64,000 nt of DNA from Sphaerolaimus hirsutus (GCA_964036195.1 OZ038451.1:30025927-30089926); one strand, 5' to 3'; positions 42,001 through 53,437 are shown, counted from the stretch's first letter. Notes: a model not told the origin generated them from the letters alone. Numbers and translations: made by a program.

Positions 42001-43117
42001 GGAAATAATAAACCCCCCCTCGAAATACCCCCCTAAAATTGAGTGTAACAAGAACGTACATGACAGATACCGCAGTTTGTGATCTGTACAATGCAGAACA
42101 CACGTTAAAACTGATGATTAAGTGACGTTAGGGAAGGGTTTTTGTGTATATACAGTTATTTATGCCTATAAACACATATACATCTATGTAATTGTTTGAT
42201 TTTTCTACGTCTGCGTATGGGGAATTTCCGAAAATTTCTGGCGAAATAATAGACCCCCCCCTCGAATAACCCCCCCCCCCCTTGAATTATCCCCCCCTCA
42301 AATTTTGCTGGCGAAATAATGAACCCCCTGGGGGTATTTCGAGGTAATACGGTAGCATAATTGTTTTGTTTGTGTTTTTGGAGGTGGGCGGTTCGAGGGG
42401 GTTCAATATGTGGGGTTTTAGAAGGTGTAGAAGGGAGGAAAGGGAGAAAAATCACTAAAAGTGGTGAAAAATAGCAAAAAATCATTAGGTTTATAAGCAA
42501 ATACTAGCTGAAAATATACAATAAGGCAAATGAACCATTGATATAAAAGGTGAAAGTCGGTAAAAAAGGTGTGAAAATTAGCGATTCTGAGCAAAACTTG
42601 GGTTTGGGCCCTGAGTGTGTGGTTCTGTCAGGGGATTGTAAACATTTTGCCTCGGGATAGATGAATAGCTGAGCAGCCAGAATAGATAGGGCGATTTAGG
42701 CGAGTTACCCCCTCCCAATTGTAGACCCAATTTTCAAGATTACTATTGATGTAGGTAGATGGCTTTTGAGTTTAAATTACACCACACTTACGCGCACCAG
42801 TCGTCCAACATCGCTGTAAATTGACTCCTTTCATATGCGATCATCTTTTGTTCATCGAATTTTGAACCATTGTAGAAATCTCCGTGTTCAGTTTCATAAG
42901 CCTGCCATCGGTGATGCTGTTTCATTTCCATTCCTTCTAATTTTCCCTCACTGCAGGTGACCGCCTCTTTACAAATTCCGATGGCGCCAAAAATTGTATT
43001 TTTTGTTGTGTCTCCGTCACGAAATAGTTCATCAATGGACTGGAGGTCTTCTGATTCTGATGCGGTCATTGGCGCCAGCGCCAGAGTTATGGCGCATAGA
43101 ATGGCGTGAAGATACAT
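38848..43117 (-). CDS. Secreted cysteine-rich protein, complete four-exon gene, 304 residues
   Basis: Exons on the minus strand: 43117-42792, 41615-41500, 40238-39983, 39064-38848; the junction phases (2, 1, 2) all agree. The start ATG opens a signal peptide, MYLHAILCAITLALAPMTAS, followed by an acidic ESEDLQSIDE. The mature chain has 13 Cys (for example ICKEAVTC, DDWC, GECFESC, EFVCEE, NECYTE, KNCGDE, LDCLVPDGC), one sequon NGS, and no other membrane segment, so it is probably secreted and disulfide-bonded. The helical, paired-Cys layout recalls the T20D4.11-like (DUF19) secreted proteins of nematodes, but I cannot establish homology by eye. The third exon is clearly GC-richer than its surroundings. 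An F element sits 33 bp from the exon 4 acceptor. Confidence 0.8.
39097..39788. mobile_element. Family F hAT-type MITE, TSD TTCATGAT / GTCATGAT
   Basis: 692 bp, ends CGGGGTTGATTTTATA and GTCAACCCTG, slightly diverged; 7 of 8 duplication bases match. It lacks the GTATCC foldback of the longer F copies. It lies in the last intron of the secreted-protein gene. Confidence 0.82.
39983..40238 (-). CDS. Secreted-protein gene exon 3
   Basis: 256 nt, phase 1 to 2, acceptor TTACACGCAG, donor GTATTT (weak). Encodes VLAVAVCIHDMAMSRANHGG through LAALCQSVLQVLQLQ. Confidence 0.75.
40387..40915. mobile_element. Family C element, right end lost, holding an A element
   Basis: Begins TA-CCGTATATCCTCG with the usual G runs. 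The interior (TTTTGTGAAATTCATAGTAAA, CCAGTAATAAATGTGA) matches the copy at 43489-43881; no right end is seen. Confidence 0.6.
40532..40806. mobile_element. Family A element, short form, 275 bp
   Basis: Flanks TAAAGGGA (40524-40531) and GTAAGGGA (40807-40814), 7 of 8 alike. Ends AAGTGATGTGAAAAGCGCC and GGCGCTTTTACATCACTA. Almost wholly GGCGCC / GCGCTT words. Confidence 0.8.
40908..41090. repeat. GGGGACGAACGTCC word element
   Basis: GGGGACGAACGTCCCTGGTC occurs twice in tandem. Flanking self-complementary words include GGGGACCGGTCCCC and GGCCCCGATCGGGGCC. No target duplication is recognised. It lies in an intron of the secreted-protein gene. Confidence 0.55.
41500..41615 (-). CDS. Secreted-protein gene exon 2
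   Basis: 116 nt, phase 2 to 1, acceptor TTTTCACTGCAG, donor GTTAGA. Encodes TYTEIEGECFESCPPAG and YEFVCEERKE. It was found because both neighbouring exons required it to keep frame. Confidence 0.78.
41923..42352. mobile_element. Family C MITE, CCGTATTACC subtype, 430 bp
   Basis: TA on both sides. Close to 52195-52622 in both sequence and length. Confidence 0.83.
42360..42730. repeat. Family K fragment
   Basis: GGTTCGAGGGGGTTCAATAT, AAGGTGTAGAAGGGAGGAAA and GATAGATGAATAGCTGAG match the right half of the K copies at 5800 and 14297. Confidence 0.5.
42792..43117 (-). CDS. Secreted-protein gene exon 1 (signal peptide)
   Basis: 326 nt, ends in phase 2 at donor GTAAGT. Encodes the signal peptide and DELFRDGDTTKNTIFGAIGI, ending in SQFTAMLDDWC. 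Confidence 0.82.
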
Positions 43118-43488
43118 GGTGCTTTTCGTGTATGTAGATGGAAGAGAAATGTTTTCGTGTTAATGTTTGTGAACTTGATATTTACGGCCAGCTTTTGTAC
43201 GCTTCTGATTTTTGCAGTGTAATAGCTGTTTTCGACAATTTTTCGCGGGTGCACCGATATGCTTTTGACACCGCAAGCGCCTATTTTGATTGGATTTTTA
43301 ATGTTGTTATTGACTGAATCATCACCAGTGTATGTAAGTTTTAGTTTGTAAACTCTATGCTATATGTTTAGATCAAAATTAGGAATTGAAAAGAACCGGA
43401 CAGAGTACGGCTTGATGCTGTATAGAAAAATGGCGCTTGGTGTCAAAGGTGCACCAAAGAAAATGGGTAAAGTAGTCCCATAGTGCTA
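43118..43488. other. Upstream region of the secreted-protein gene
   Basis: Unique-looking sequence 5' of the minus-strand start codon. No clear TATA box; no other gene seen. Confidence 0.4.
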
Positions 43489-43881
43489 CCGTATTACCTC
43501 GAAATACCCCCATGGGGGTTTATTATTTCGCCAGCAAAATTTGAGGGGGGTTAATTCGAGGGGGGGTTAATTCGAGGGGGGTTTTTATTTTTTCGCCAGA
43601 AATTTTCGTGAAATTCATACTAAAGAATACGCCTTTTCTTATACAAAAACGGTAATAAATGTGAGAAAAAAGGTCATATTGGGGCTATAGATGTACATCT
43701 GTACACAAATGAGCGTATAAGTGTCGCTGCGATGCAAATAAGTAGTAAGAAATACATCATGTACATTGCATACATGATGTACATCATTCCGGAGGGGGGG
43801 TATTTCGAGGGGGGGGGTTTATTTCCCCAGCCCATTTTGAGGGGGGGTTAATTCAAGGGGGGATAATTCGAGGTAATACGG
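43489..43881. mobile_element. Family C MITE, CCGTATTACC subtype, 393 bp
   Basis: TA on each side, ends complementary. The centre has ATGTACATTGCATACATGAT. Confidence 0.83.
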
Positions 43882-45055
43882 TATTTCAAAAAAATTGAAA
43901 TTCTGCAGCAAAAAGCAAGAGGAGTTTCTGGACAAGGATCATCAAATGGCATTCTCAGGCACACATACACACACACATCAGCATCCAGTTCAATGTGCCT
44001 GGAAGTAAATAAATAAATACACTAAATCCTTAAAATAATAGTTCGTCAGACGTTTTGGAGGGGGGGGGGGTATTCAAGGGGGGAGTTATTCGAGGGGGTT
44101 ATTATTTCCTCAGGAAACTTGGATGTTATTCATTGTATGGATGCAGTATGTAAACTCGTGTAATTCAGGTATTTCACTGTCCAACAACAGCAAAAAATGT
44201 GTATACACTGCATACACATTATGTATCTGCTGTCGCTACAATTTTTCATAGTTTTGTATTGTATTCTTGTCATCAGAAGTAGGAGTTATATAAGCGGGGG
44301 GAGTTATTTTTTCCTTACCGCGCCACCAGGGGGGACTTATTCGAGGGGGGTTGTTCGAGGGGGTGTTCTTATTCGAGGATTTGCGTTATTTACACTATTA
44401 TGGACCAGAATTGGTTCTGGAGTGCAATTAACACCTAAACACTCAAATTAGCTTACTGGTATGTAAAGTCGGCGGACATTTCACCCTACAAAATCGGAGA
44501 GTTAGAATACGCTCGCGAATAGAGCGAACACAAAACTTGGGTCCCACCCGGACGCTCGGAATTGAAAAAGAAAAAAATATTAAAAGAGAAATGGACGCTT
44601 CGTCGTGTCCGTGCATGTACGCCGCCCGTTTCAACGTTTCGTTTCAACGTTGTCCGTTGGAAGCGAAAAAATTTGAGTGTTTAAATGACCCTTTTACCGT
44701 TTTTGTTTATTTTTCATCCGTTGGCTCCGTTCCAATGGAAGAGTCCCCATATGAGAACTTGGCAGCCAGCCAAATTTGCGAAATCCGCTATAAATGTGAA
44801 TAAAAAAGGCTAACACTAACTATATAACCATGTATATAAACAAAAATAGCGATTATAAAGGTGGAAATTGGCAAAATGGAGCAACTTTTAACGATTTTTA
44901 GCTAACTTTGACTTTTCTCTCGCATTTGTATAATACGCAACTTGAAAGAGCCAAGTTTTCATACGTGACCCGATCCATTCCAACCATTAAAATATTGCGT
45001 CACAATAATGACGACATGCACTCTCCACTGGAGAGACTGACGCAAATGTTTGTAG
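43882..45055. other. Intergenic sequence with a C-like remnant
   Basis: 44060-44390 has G-run / TTATTCGAGG text resembling a decayed C variant. The open frame 44594-44803 (MDASSCPCMYAARFNVSFQ) is in unique sequence but has no supporting structure. Otherwise nothing is recognised. Confidence 0.4.
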
Positions 45056-45314
45056 GGCGATACGTCTGCCGACTTTACACTTATACGCTCATTTGTGTAC
45101 AGATGTACTTCTATAGCCCCAATATAACCTATTCTCTCACTTTTATTACCGTTTTTGTGTAGGAAAAAACGCATTCTTTACTATGAATTTCGCGAAAATT
45201 TCTGACGAAATCATAAAACCCCCCCTCGAATAAACCCCCCTCGAATTACCCCCCCCCCTCAAATTTTGCTGGCGAAATAATAAACCCCCATGGGGGTATT
45301 TCGAGGTAATACGG
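45056..45314. mobile_element. Family C fragment, right half
   Basis: From TTATACGCTCATTTGTGTAC to GAGGTAATACGG-TA; matches the complement of the left half of 43489-43881. No left end. Confidence 0.65.
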
Positions 45315-45576
45315 TACTTATCATCTGCCTCATAGATATCTACAGATTTCGCGGCATTGTATCCATTTTAAATGTACCGTTTCATATCCGCCGGGTTTAT
45401 GAAATCCTCAATTGTAAATATTTATCTATGTACCCTCAAAAGTCTGTGGCTTCACTCATATATAAATATTTCAGCAAACGTGAGTGTAAATGTAGAATAA
45501 TACTTCACGTTTACGTATACTTTGAAAACTTTCAGTACATTTTTACAACTCTGATTAGTAGATTTCTATTCACATA

Positions 45577-45837
45577 CCGTATTTCCTCGAAATACCCCCC
45601 GGGGGGTGATTGTTTCAGAGTGAGAATTTTGAGAGAAAAACGTGAAAAATACAACAATAACCACCATTTATAAGTTTTTACAGCCTTATATAAGAACGTA
45701 GATGGTATAAACAATGTTCTAACGTAACACACTAAGTGTTTTGAACATCTGTTATGCATTTCCCGGACCACAAATTCATAGTGCCGATTTTGAGGGGGGT
45801 ATTTCGAGGGGGGGGGGGGTATTTCGAGGAAATACGG
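45577..45837. mobile_element. Family C MITE, short form, 261 bp
   Basis: Twin of 29695-29953 in the same orientation; TA on both sides. Preceded by an H-like remnant ending TTTTTACAACTCTG near 45553. Confidence 0.85.
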
Positions 45838-46179
45838 TACGCAAATTATAATTAATTAATACTTCATTATATGAATCAGAACAGAGCCAACTTTTTCATA
45901 TTGTGTTTTCACTTTTCACAACTGGTTGAACAACACTGTTTCCCCCATTTGTGCCCAAAAATAGAAGGGCGGTCACTAATAGAATGGTCAAAACCTGCTG
46001 GAATTGTGCCAATGCTTAAAAAATTCTGTGGAAGCTGTTAGTTAGTGACTTTTATCAACTGATTTGGTGCTTTTTAAGAGAAAAAGATTGAACGAATCGT
46101 CTTTCTATGAATCGTCTGCCACGTAACACTTTCAAAAACCTTGGCAGAACTTTAAAAAATCGGCTGAAAAAATAACGAA

Positions 46180-46560
46180 AAATAGAAGGCCGTATCCAGC
46201 CAATGCAAGGGTGGGTAAAAAAGTTTATGAAAAAGTAGAGCGGTGCCCTTCTATTAGAAGAAATACGGTAGCTGTAGTTTGGGTGGAATATTGGTGACAC
46301 CTTTCCCCTACTATACACTAATGGAGGGTGCCTGCGACCCGCCTAATCGAGGTCATACACGAGAAAATGTATTGCAGTATTGCACTGTCCGCACCAGGGT
46401 CCCAGTGTATTTCCACCACTTTGGGGGACGTACCTTCAGATAAGCAGTCACCAGAAAGCCTGGAACTTGAGGGGGACAAGTCCCCATACTGCATACCGAT
46501 GGGCCAGTGGCAGCGACCCACCAAAAGTGTCCTTCAGGCACACAGAGCGACCGCAACATA
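46180..46560. repeat. Family E right half, then family D arm fragment
   Basis: 46180-46268 ends CTTCTATTAGAAGAAATACGG-TA (E). 46275-46560 carries D text (TACTATACACTAATGG, TTTCCACCACTTTGGGGGAC) and no second arm. Confidence 0.5.
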
Positions 46561-48219
46561 CAGGGTGCGGCAATTTAGACGCCCCACTAGATTTCAAATA
46601 ACTTGTTACTGGGTGGTCGGATTAACGTCAAATTATAGGTCAACATTAACAACTCAATAGGAAAGGATCCCTGAAAATATGGCTGCGACAGCTCCTCTCG
46701 TTCTCAAGTTATTCACACAAACACCAAGAATTGTCGCGTTACTACCACCTCGTGGCAATACACAGTGACAAAACAGAAGCTGCAGAATGCATATGAAACC
46801 CAAATCGGTTGCAGTTGGCTATGGCTATTCATAAGAGTGATGGTTACATTGGGTGATCATTTGTTGCATTTTGTGTGTCGGTGCATATCTCTCCTTCATA
46901 ATAACAATTTTGCACTTTATTGTGCGTTTTTATCGCTCAATGCCTATCGTCACGAGCAGGGTTGGTTTTATAAAAATTCATTTTAGTAAAAGTGTATAAA
47001 AATTGTATAAAAATTTTATTTTATTTTTATTTTATTCTTGTTTCATTTTATTTTATTTTATTTTATTCCCAAAAGTCATTAATAAAATAAAATGACACAT
47101 TTTACAAAAATTTTACAAAAATTGTACAAAAATTTTACAAAAAATCAGAAACATGCATGCAAGGCCAGAAAAATGTTATAATTAGACCTATACATGAAAA
47201 ACCAGTGACAAATTTTTCCCTTTCTTTTCAAAAGTTGCATGCAGTATGTATTGTTAGCTAGCTGCAAGTGTAAAGTCACACTTATTGATAAGAATGGTTT
47301 GCATTTTCAGTAGAAGGACTACTGGAGTGTGCTTGGCACATTTGTAAAATGTCAGGCAAAGTGTCAATTGTCATGACAAATGTAAAGTAAAGTATCAATT
47401 GTCATGCAAAATGTCAAGTGTCATGTAAAATTTCAAGCACAGTGGCAATTGTCATGACAAATGTCATGCAAAGTGTAAATTGTGTATCGAAATCTTGTGT
47501 TTTTGTATCCATAGTATGTTTTATATCCAAATCTTATGTTTTTGTATCCAAATGTTCACATAAGATTTGGAGTCAACAACAACATAATTTGGATACAAAA
47601 CATAAGATTTTGAAAAAAAACATGAGATTTGAACACAATTTGCTTGACAATTGATACTTTAATTTTTACATGTCATGACAATTTACACTTTACTTTACAT
47701 TTGTCATGACAATTGACACTTTGCATGACATTTTACATGACATTTGACACTTTACAATGCTTGGGACTGCCCCCAGATCCATGAAAAAACAGGTAGAGAC
47801 TCAAGCAATGAGACAAAATTTTACAAAAAAATATGAATTTTTATACAATTTTACAAAAATACAAATTTTTATACAATTTTACAAAAATTTTACAAAAATT
47901 CGAATTTTTATACAATTTTTATTTTTATTCTTAAATTTTCCATTTTATTTTATTTTATTTTATTCTTGAATATTCAATTTTATTTTTATTTTATTTTTAT
48001 TTTTTTCTGAGATTTTGCCAACCCTGGTCACGAGGTGTTGGTAGTGACAATTACGCATTTGCATGAATAACTTAAGAACGAGTGGAGCTATCGCAGCCAT
48101 ATTTTCAGCGGTCCTCTCCTATTTAGTTGTTAATGTTGACCTAAAATTTGACGTTAATCCGACTACCCAATGACAAGTTATTCGAAATCTAGAGGGGGCG
48201 TCTAAATTGCCGCACCCTG
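46561..48219. mobile_element. Family J palindromic element holding an F element
   Basis: TA at 46559-46560 and 48220-48221. Ends CAGGGTGCGGCAATTTAGAC and complement. The arms pair over about 220 bp (for example TATGGCTGCGACAGCTCC). Without F and one TSD it is 581 bp. Confidence 0.82.
46957..48026. mobile_element. Family F hAT-type MITE, 1070 bp, TSD GTCACGAG
   Basis: GTCACGAG at 46949-46956 and 48027-48034. Nearly identical to 8811-9849, with a slightly longer TGTCATG-word foldback. Confidence 0.9.
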
Positions 48220-48239
48220 TATTTTTGTACCATTTTTGC

Positions 48240-48417
48240 TTGCCGCCATTACTGGAATGACAACATTTCCATTTTCACATTCACCCAAATTCTCAGGCCA
48301 GTGTATGTGGGATGCAGGTATTTGGGCATGCACATTTTGGGCGAATCGCTCCAGTGCCAACGTAGCTGGGAATGGGAATGTTGCGAACCACCCACTTTTA
48401 GAGAAAGCCGAACACAT
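48240..48417 (-). CDS. Possible isolated exon, minus strand
   Basis: An open frame reading LERFAQNVHAQIPASHIHWP, then ENLGECENGNVVIPVMAASK, before a possible donor (GTACAA) near 48240. The residue composition looks coding, but no partner exon is found and the start is arbitrary. It lies against the J element. May be a remnant. Confidence 0.25.
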
Positions 48418-48455
48418 ATTTACACAGAAAACTGGCTGGGTGTATATGAAGGGTG

Positions 48456-49060
48456 TGCTTCTAAAAGTACCGATCTACAAATTTTTCAAATTTGAGTTAG
48501 GACCATTTTTGGGGTCCCCATAAAAATGCCGATCAAAAAAATATATAATATGTGGGGGTGCGAAATTCAATTTTGAGATATGGGGGCTTGAAAACAGCAA
48601 AAAATTGCAAAATACAGTTTTTGAAATTTTAAAAGTACCGATCTACAAGCTTTTTCAGCTTTTGTATTTTTAAATGTACCGATCTACCCACATTTTTAAA
48701 AATTGTACTTCTAAATGTACCGATCTGCACAAGATTTTTTGTGCTTCTTAAAGTACCGATGTCAGCTCGGAATCATTAGCAGCAAAAACTCAAATTGTGC
48801 CTTTTTACTATGGGTTCCTTTAAAATGTACTGTACTACAAAAAATATGATTCACTAAATGTTATATAGCTAGTGTTATGTGTATAAACAATGATTATACC
48901 CATGCATGTGGATACCCAACAATATGGCTGAAATACCCATACCCAAAATTCCCATACCCAATACCCATGTACCCATGTGCATACTCCAAACTTTCAATTG
49001 CGATTATCTCAAAATTGATTTTTTGTAGATCGGTAGTTTTAGAAGCACACCCTTCATATG
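48456..49060. repeat. Interspersed AAAGTACCGATCTAC words
   Basis: TACCGATCTAC or TACCGATCT recurs near 48467, 48628, 48677 and 48718, with variants TACCGATGTC near 48753 and AGATCGGTAGT (complement) near 49026. Spacing is irregular and the words are embedded in AT-rich text. Confidence 0.55.
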
Positions 49061-50170
49061 TTGCCATCACCATATATGGGGAGTTTCGTTCCAAAAACGC
49101 ATATAGGTATCCACAATTTTCAATTTTTCAAAATCGCATTTTAAAGTTTGACAATGGCCCGACGTCGCTATGTTTGGGCGACAAAGCTTGCCTTGCACTT
49201 TTCAGATAGATCCGACATTTCTCTACAATTTTTGTACCCACAAATTTCGTTGGCTGGGAAATATTTAGAGAGTTATGTAAGATTTTGTAAGTCACCCAAA
49301 ATTGGGAACAAATCTAAACATTTGAAATTAAATGTTGAATAACTTCTTAACGGTACATCGTAGGCAAAAACGAATTACAGACTGCGAAGCCCGTGTCTAA
49401 AAGTACCTCTACCTAAATTTTCAGATCAAAATATACACGCATATTTGATTTATAGTGCAAAATAGATTTGGAAATTCACGTATGCATTTTTGGAAATGAA
49501 ACTTTATTTTGTATGGGAATTCCGGCCAGCCCTTCGCGATTGTTCGGAAGCACGCATGCATTTTTGGAAATGAAACTATTTTTTGGATATGTGCATTTTC
49601 GATATGAAACTCCGGCGGTCTGAGATGGATTTTTGCATTTTCGATGTGAAAGTCCTGTTTTTCATGGTCATGGACTGGTCATGGATATGTGAACTTTTGA
49701 TGTGAAAATTGCCATTTTTTTGAAAATCGGTACCACTGTATCTCGGGAATGAAATGGACTATCACGCTGATTTTTTTTCTAAAATGTGAAAAACTATACG
49801 TTGAGGTCAAATCCACGCTTAACTCGATTTTTCTGGATTTGGCGCTTGTGAACTTTTGGAACTGAACTCCCCATATGCTTGCTTGAATCACCATACATCA
49901 CGTGAAAATGCTTGATTATGCTATATATAAGAGGAAAATGAAAAAATGAAATGTTTTTTTTTGTCAGTGCTATATAAGCAACACTGTAAGAAAGAAAAGA
50001 ATTTTCAGTGTGTCCAACTTTTGGCTACTGACTTGTGGACTGACTCATATAGACAAAAATAGCGATTATGAAGGTGAGAGTTGGCAAAATGTGGGTAAGT
50101 TTAGCGATTTTGAGCACTTTGAGCGCTTTCACTCTCACTTGTACAATACGTAACCTATAACTTGGATGGG
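49061..50170. other. AT-rich intergenic sequence with recurrent phrases
   Basis: Phrases such as GCATTTTTGGAAATGAAACT and TGTGAACTTTTG(A/G) recur two to three times between 49490 and 49860. No exon or terminal repeat is identified. Confidence 0.4.
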
Positions 50171-50179
50171 TGCCAATTT

Positions 50180-50935
50180 GTCATAAATAGCCCGATCTGT
50201 TAAAAACTATTTTGTAGCAATCTCGGATAGAATTCGCTGCTTGGAACGGTGCCACATATGAATTTTGATGAACTTGGGCAATAAATCTCATGTAAGTGTG
50301 CAAAATACGCATAAATACAAAAGTTTTATAAAGGGAGCACCCTTGTTCCGCACGAGTTACCGCGGGTTGAAGGACATTCCAAATGGTGATGGGAATAACG
50401 ATCCAAAAAATTTGGCAATCTGCCAAAAATATTTTGAAAGGTGTGTTTTTTAAGACACATGAATTGGACACATTCCCCATGGCACAATACGAGTAGCTGA
50501 AATGAGACACAAACGGTAGTTTGATGCAAATGTATGCACTACTGACATCTAATTGTGCTTCACCAGCCTGGATAAAGATTCACAACACAAGTCCTCAATT
50601 GTCTTTTTGAGATGGCACCCCGAAACTTAAGGTATAATCAGTTTTTGGCTGCCTGCCAATGTGGATGGGTGCCATGTTGGCTGCTTTCCAAATTTCTATT
50701 TTGTGGTGTTTCTTTCTCCTGTATCCTATTGTAATTCGAATTTTTACGAAAAAGAAAACTCCTGTGTCTGGAACGTTCCCTGTCGCTTTACTTCGTGCTT
50801 TAAGCGGGACCGAGAAACATTTTTCGTGCAGCCCGATTGTTTATAGATAGCCAGCTGAAAGCAGAATCGCATTGTATCGGCCAGTGTATTTATACTTCAG
50901 ATCCAATTTATATACCCACTTTACAGTGCGCGCAG
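50180..50935. repeat. Inverted copy of the 8.4-10.2 kb segment, with the empty F site
   Basis: Reverse complement of 8430-8810 plus 9850-10170. At the point of the F insertion it reads (minus strand) TTAGATGTCAGTAGTGCATA, with a single GTCAGTAG: the empty site near 50549. Confidence 0.75.
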
Positions 50936-51660
50936 AAATTTCTGTGCGTATTGGCACCGAGCCAAGTGCCACTGTTACTCCGCGCACTCGCGCCAGCCTA
51001 CATCTTAAAACTGCACGTGAATTTTGGTAGGCCGGGCGTGTCGTTTTCCCTATACAAACTTGTGATTTTTACGAACCTTTCGAGGCCCACCACGCGCTTA
51101 AAAATGGGAATTGTGGGTCGAGCGTACACACAGGGGGCTAAAATTTTGTGCGTTCTCTGTCAAATGTAAGAAATCGTAGAAGTTTAACTGTCGTTATTGA
51201 GCTCACCCACAAAAAAAAGCGAGCCTGACGGAACTTTCGTGATTTTTGGGGTTAGCGCTAGTGGGCATTTACACGAAAGTGGGCGGAGCTTACGCTGACC
51301 GCCGCATGCAAAGCAAAATATCTGCGCGCACTGTAGACTTGCGTTGGGCAGTGGTCAATTTCGGAGGAATTCCCTTCGCGAGGCCGTCTCTGCACCATTT
51401 GCTGATTGGTTGGCTGGGTTTGGGTTGCAATTTTGTGTTCATTCGGCTTGTTGCCTGGTCTTGTCTACAGTCACGCAAAATCTACAATGTCAATATTGTG
51501 TTTGCGTCAAGTCTGGCAGTCTGTTTACGAATTTGAAACGGACGCTATATCGCCTGCTGTGGGGTGAGTAAATTTCGATTTTTTCGTCAACTGCCGTTCT
51601 ATTGGAGGTAGCCCTTCTATTTTTCACCGATTTTGTTACATTTTTTATTATTTGAACATA
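50936..51660. other. GC-richer unique sequence, no gene confirmed
   Basis: Balanced base composition and no repeats from about 50940 to 51560. Open frames up to about 110 codons exist on both strands, but none has exon borders or a recognisable product. It may hold a promoter or first exon whose partner lies outside. Confidence 0.35.
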
Positions 51661-51780
51661 CCGTATTCCCTCAAATTACCCTCGGGTCTGAGTGAGCTGA
51701 AGAAAAATTTTCCCCTCGAAATAACGTGCATCATGTATGCAATTTACGTTTTGTCTATGTAAATACCTCTTCCTTACACT
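51661..51780. repeat. Family C left-end fragment
   Basis: CATA-CCGTATTCCCTCAAATTA followed by C-like text (GTGCATCATGTATGCAAT) and no right end. Confidence 0.5.
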
Positions 51781-52194
51781 ACCGTGCAGAATAGTTGAGA
51801 CTTTTTGCGCTGCGTGATAAATGTTGCCAGAATTTCGAAATAGTCGATATGCAAAACATTTGGATACTATACATGGGTACCCTGGGGGGTTGACTACTAG
51901 TGATGTAAAGGCACCGGGGCACCGGTGCCCCGGTGCTGGGCACCGAAGGGCACCAGCACCGGTGCTGGTGCGGTGCCATTGCAATCTTCAGGGGTGCCAT
52001 GCCGGTGCCGGTGCCACTTTTTTCAGAATAGCACCGGTGCCGGTGCGGTGCGGTGCAATTTTTTTGCTGGTGCCAAAGGTGCTAGCACCAGGGCCAAAGT
52101 AAAGGCACCGGGAAAGGCACCGGCCAAGGCTTCATGTGCTGTGCAATTTTGTCCATAGTATGTGCTTATTCATATTTCAAAAAACAGCGATATA

Positions 52195-52622
52195 CCGTAT
52201 TACCTCGAATTAACCCCCCCCCCATTGAATTAACCCCCCCCCTCGAAATACCCCCCCTAAATTTCGGCTGAGGAAATAATAAACCCCCCCCTCGAAATAC
52301 CCCCCCTAAAATTGAGTGTAACGTGAACGTACATGACAAATACCGCAGTTTGTGATCTGTACAATGCAGAACACACGTTAAAACTGATGATTAAGTGACG
52401 TTAGGGAAGGTTTTTTGTGTATATACAGTTATATATGCCTATAAACACGTATACATCTATGTAATTGTTCGATTTTTCTACGTCTGCGTATGGGGAATTT
52501 CCGAAACATTCTGGCGAAATAATAGACCCCCCCCTCGAATAAACCCCCCCCTCGAATTATCCCCCCCTCAAATTTTGCTGGCGAAATAATAAACCCCCTG
52601 GGGGTATTTCGAGGTAATACGG
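52195..52622. mobile_element. Family C MITE in a B element
   Basis: 428 bp with TA on both sides. The uninterrupted B text (CAGCGATATATTTACCC) is seen at 11291 and 35121. Confidence 0.87.
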
Positions 52623-53096
52623 TAGGTATTTACCCAACCGTTTTTGCTTATTTTGTAAACCTCCCATCAAATAAACATACCTACTGTGAAATCCATTATA
52701 CCCAATACGTGATCTGATGTGCCCACACACACTAGTTTTCCGCGTGACGCTTGGGAAAACTCAAATGGCGACATGTCACCATTCAGTTTTCCCATCTTGC
52801 ATGAAATAAAATTTAGAGGTGGAAAAAAGTGTGTGTTGGTTTCGGCAAGTCACAATTTTTCCCAACATGAATGCAATAGTGGAAAACTGTATGGAAAATG
52901 TTGCCATGTGGTATGGCAACACTTCTTGAATGTCACCATACCACATGGCGACATGTCGCCATTGTCGCCATTGTCACCATGGACAACTATAATTCAATTT
53001 TCGACATGTGAATGCAATAAGTGAAAACTGACAAACTTTGCTGTGTAAGCAACTCTGTTGAGCTAGCAATTAACCACAGCCATTTTTGACATGCAG

Positions 53097-53192
53097 ACAG
53101 AGGAGGAGGAGGAGGAGGAGGAGGAGGGCAATGAGGAGGAGGAGGGCAATGTGAACAAATGTAATGTTGTATCAACACAGTTTAATCTGTGA
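53097..53192 (+). CDS. Possible Glu-rich last exon inside the 3.7-kb element
   Basis: After a TTTTTGACATGCAG acceptor, phase 0 gives a run of eight Glu, GNEEEEGNVNKC and a stop. It rests on a GAG microsatellite, so coding is uncertain; AT-rich sequence typical of a 3' UTR follows. Confidence 0.3.
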   Translation, partial: TEEEEEEEEEGNEEEEGNVNKCNVVSTQFNL

Positions 53193-53437
53193 AAGTACTG
53201 AAATCATGCTTTATCAGATACATATTTACTATTTTTGTGCTTTACATGTGATACATTTGTTTTTGATTTTGTTAATTTCTCATGCTTGATATTTGTTACT
53301 GTCTTTCATTGTATATTTTTAAGAAAAATATCATGTACACACCTGTTGTTTTCCATTTTACTTTTTACATCTGAGAGAAATATTACAGACAATACAATTG
53401 TAAAAAGACAGCAATGAATGTTTTTGAGGATAATGTA

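Noticed and set aside
44594-44803. Small Cys-containing protein frame (MDASSCPCMYAARFNVSFQ)
   Set aside because: Unique sequence and plausible composition, but no splice borders, signal or second copy; left unannotated as a gene.
53101-53150. GAG/GGA microsatellite as a stand-alone feature
   Set aside because: Short run explained within the candidate Glu-rich exon; not reported separately.
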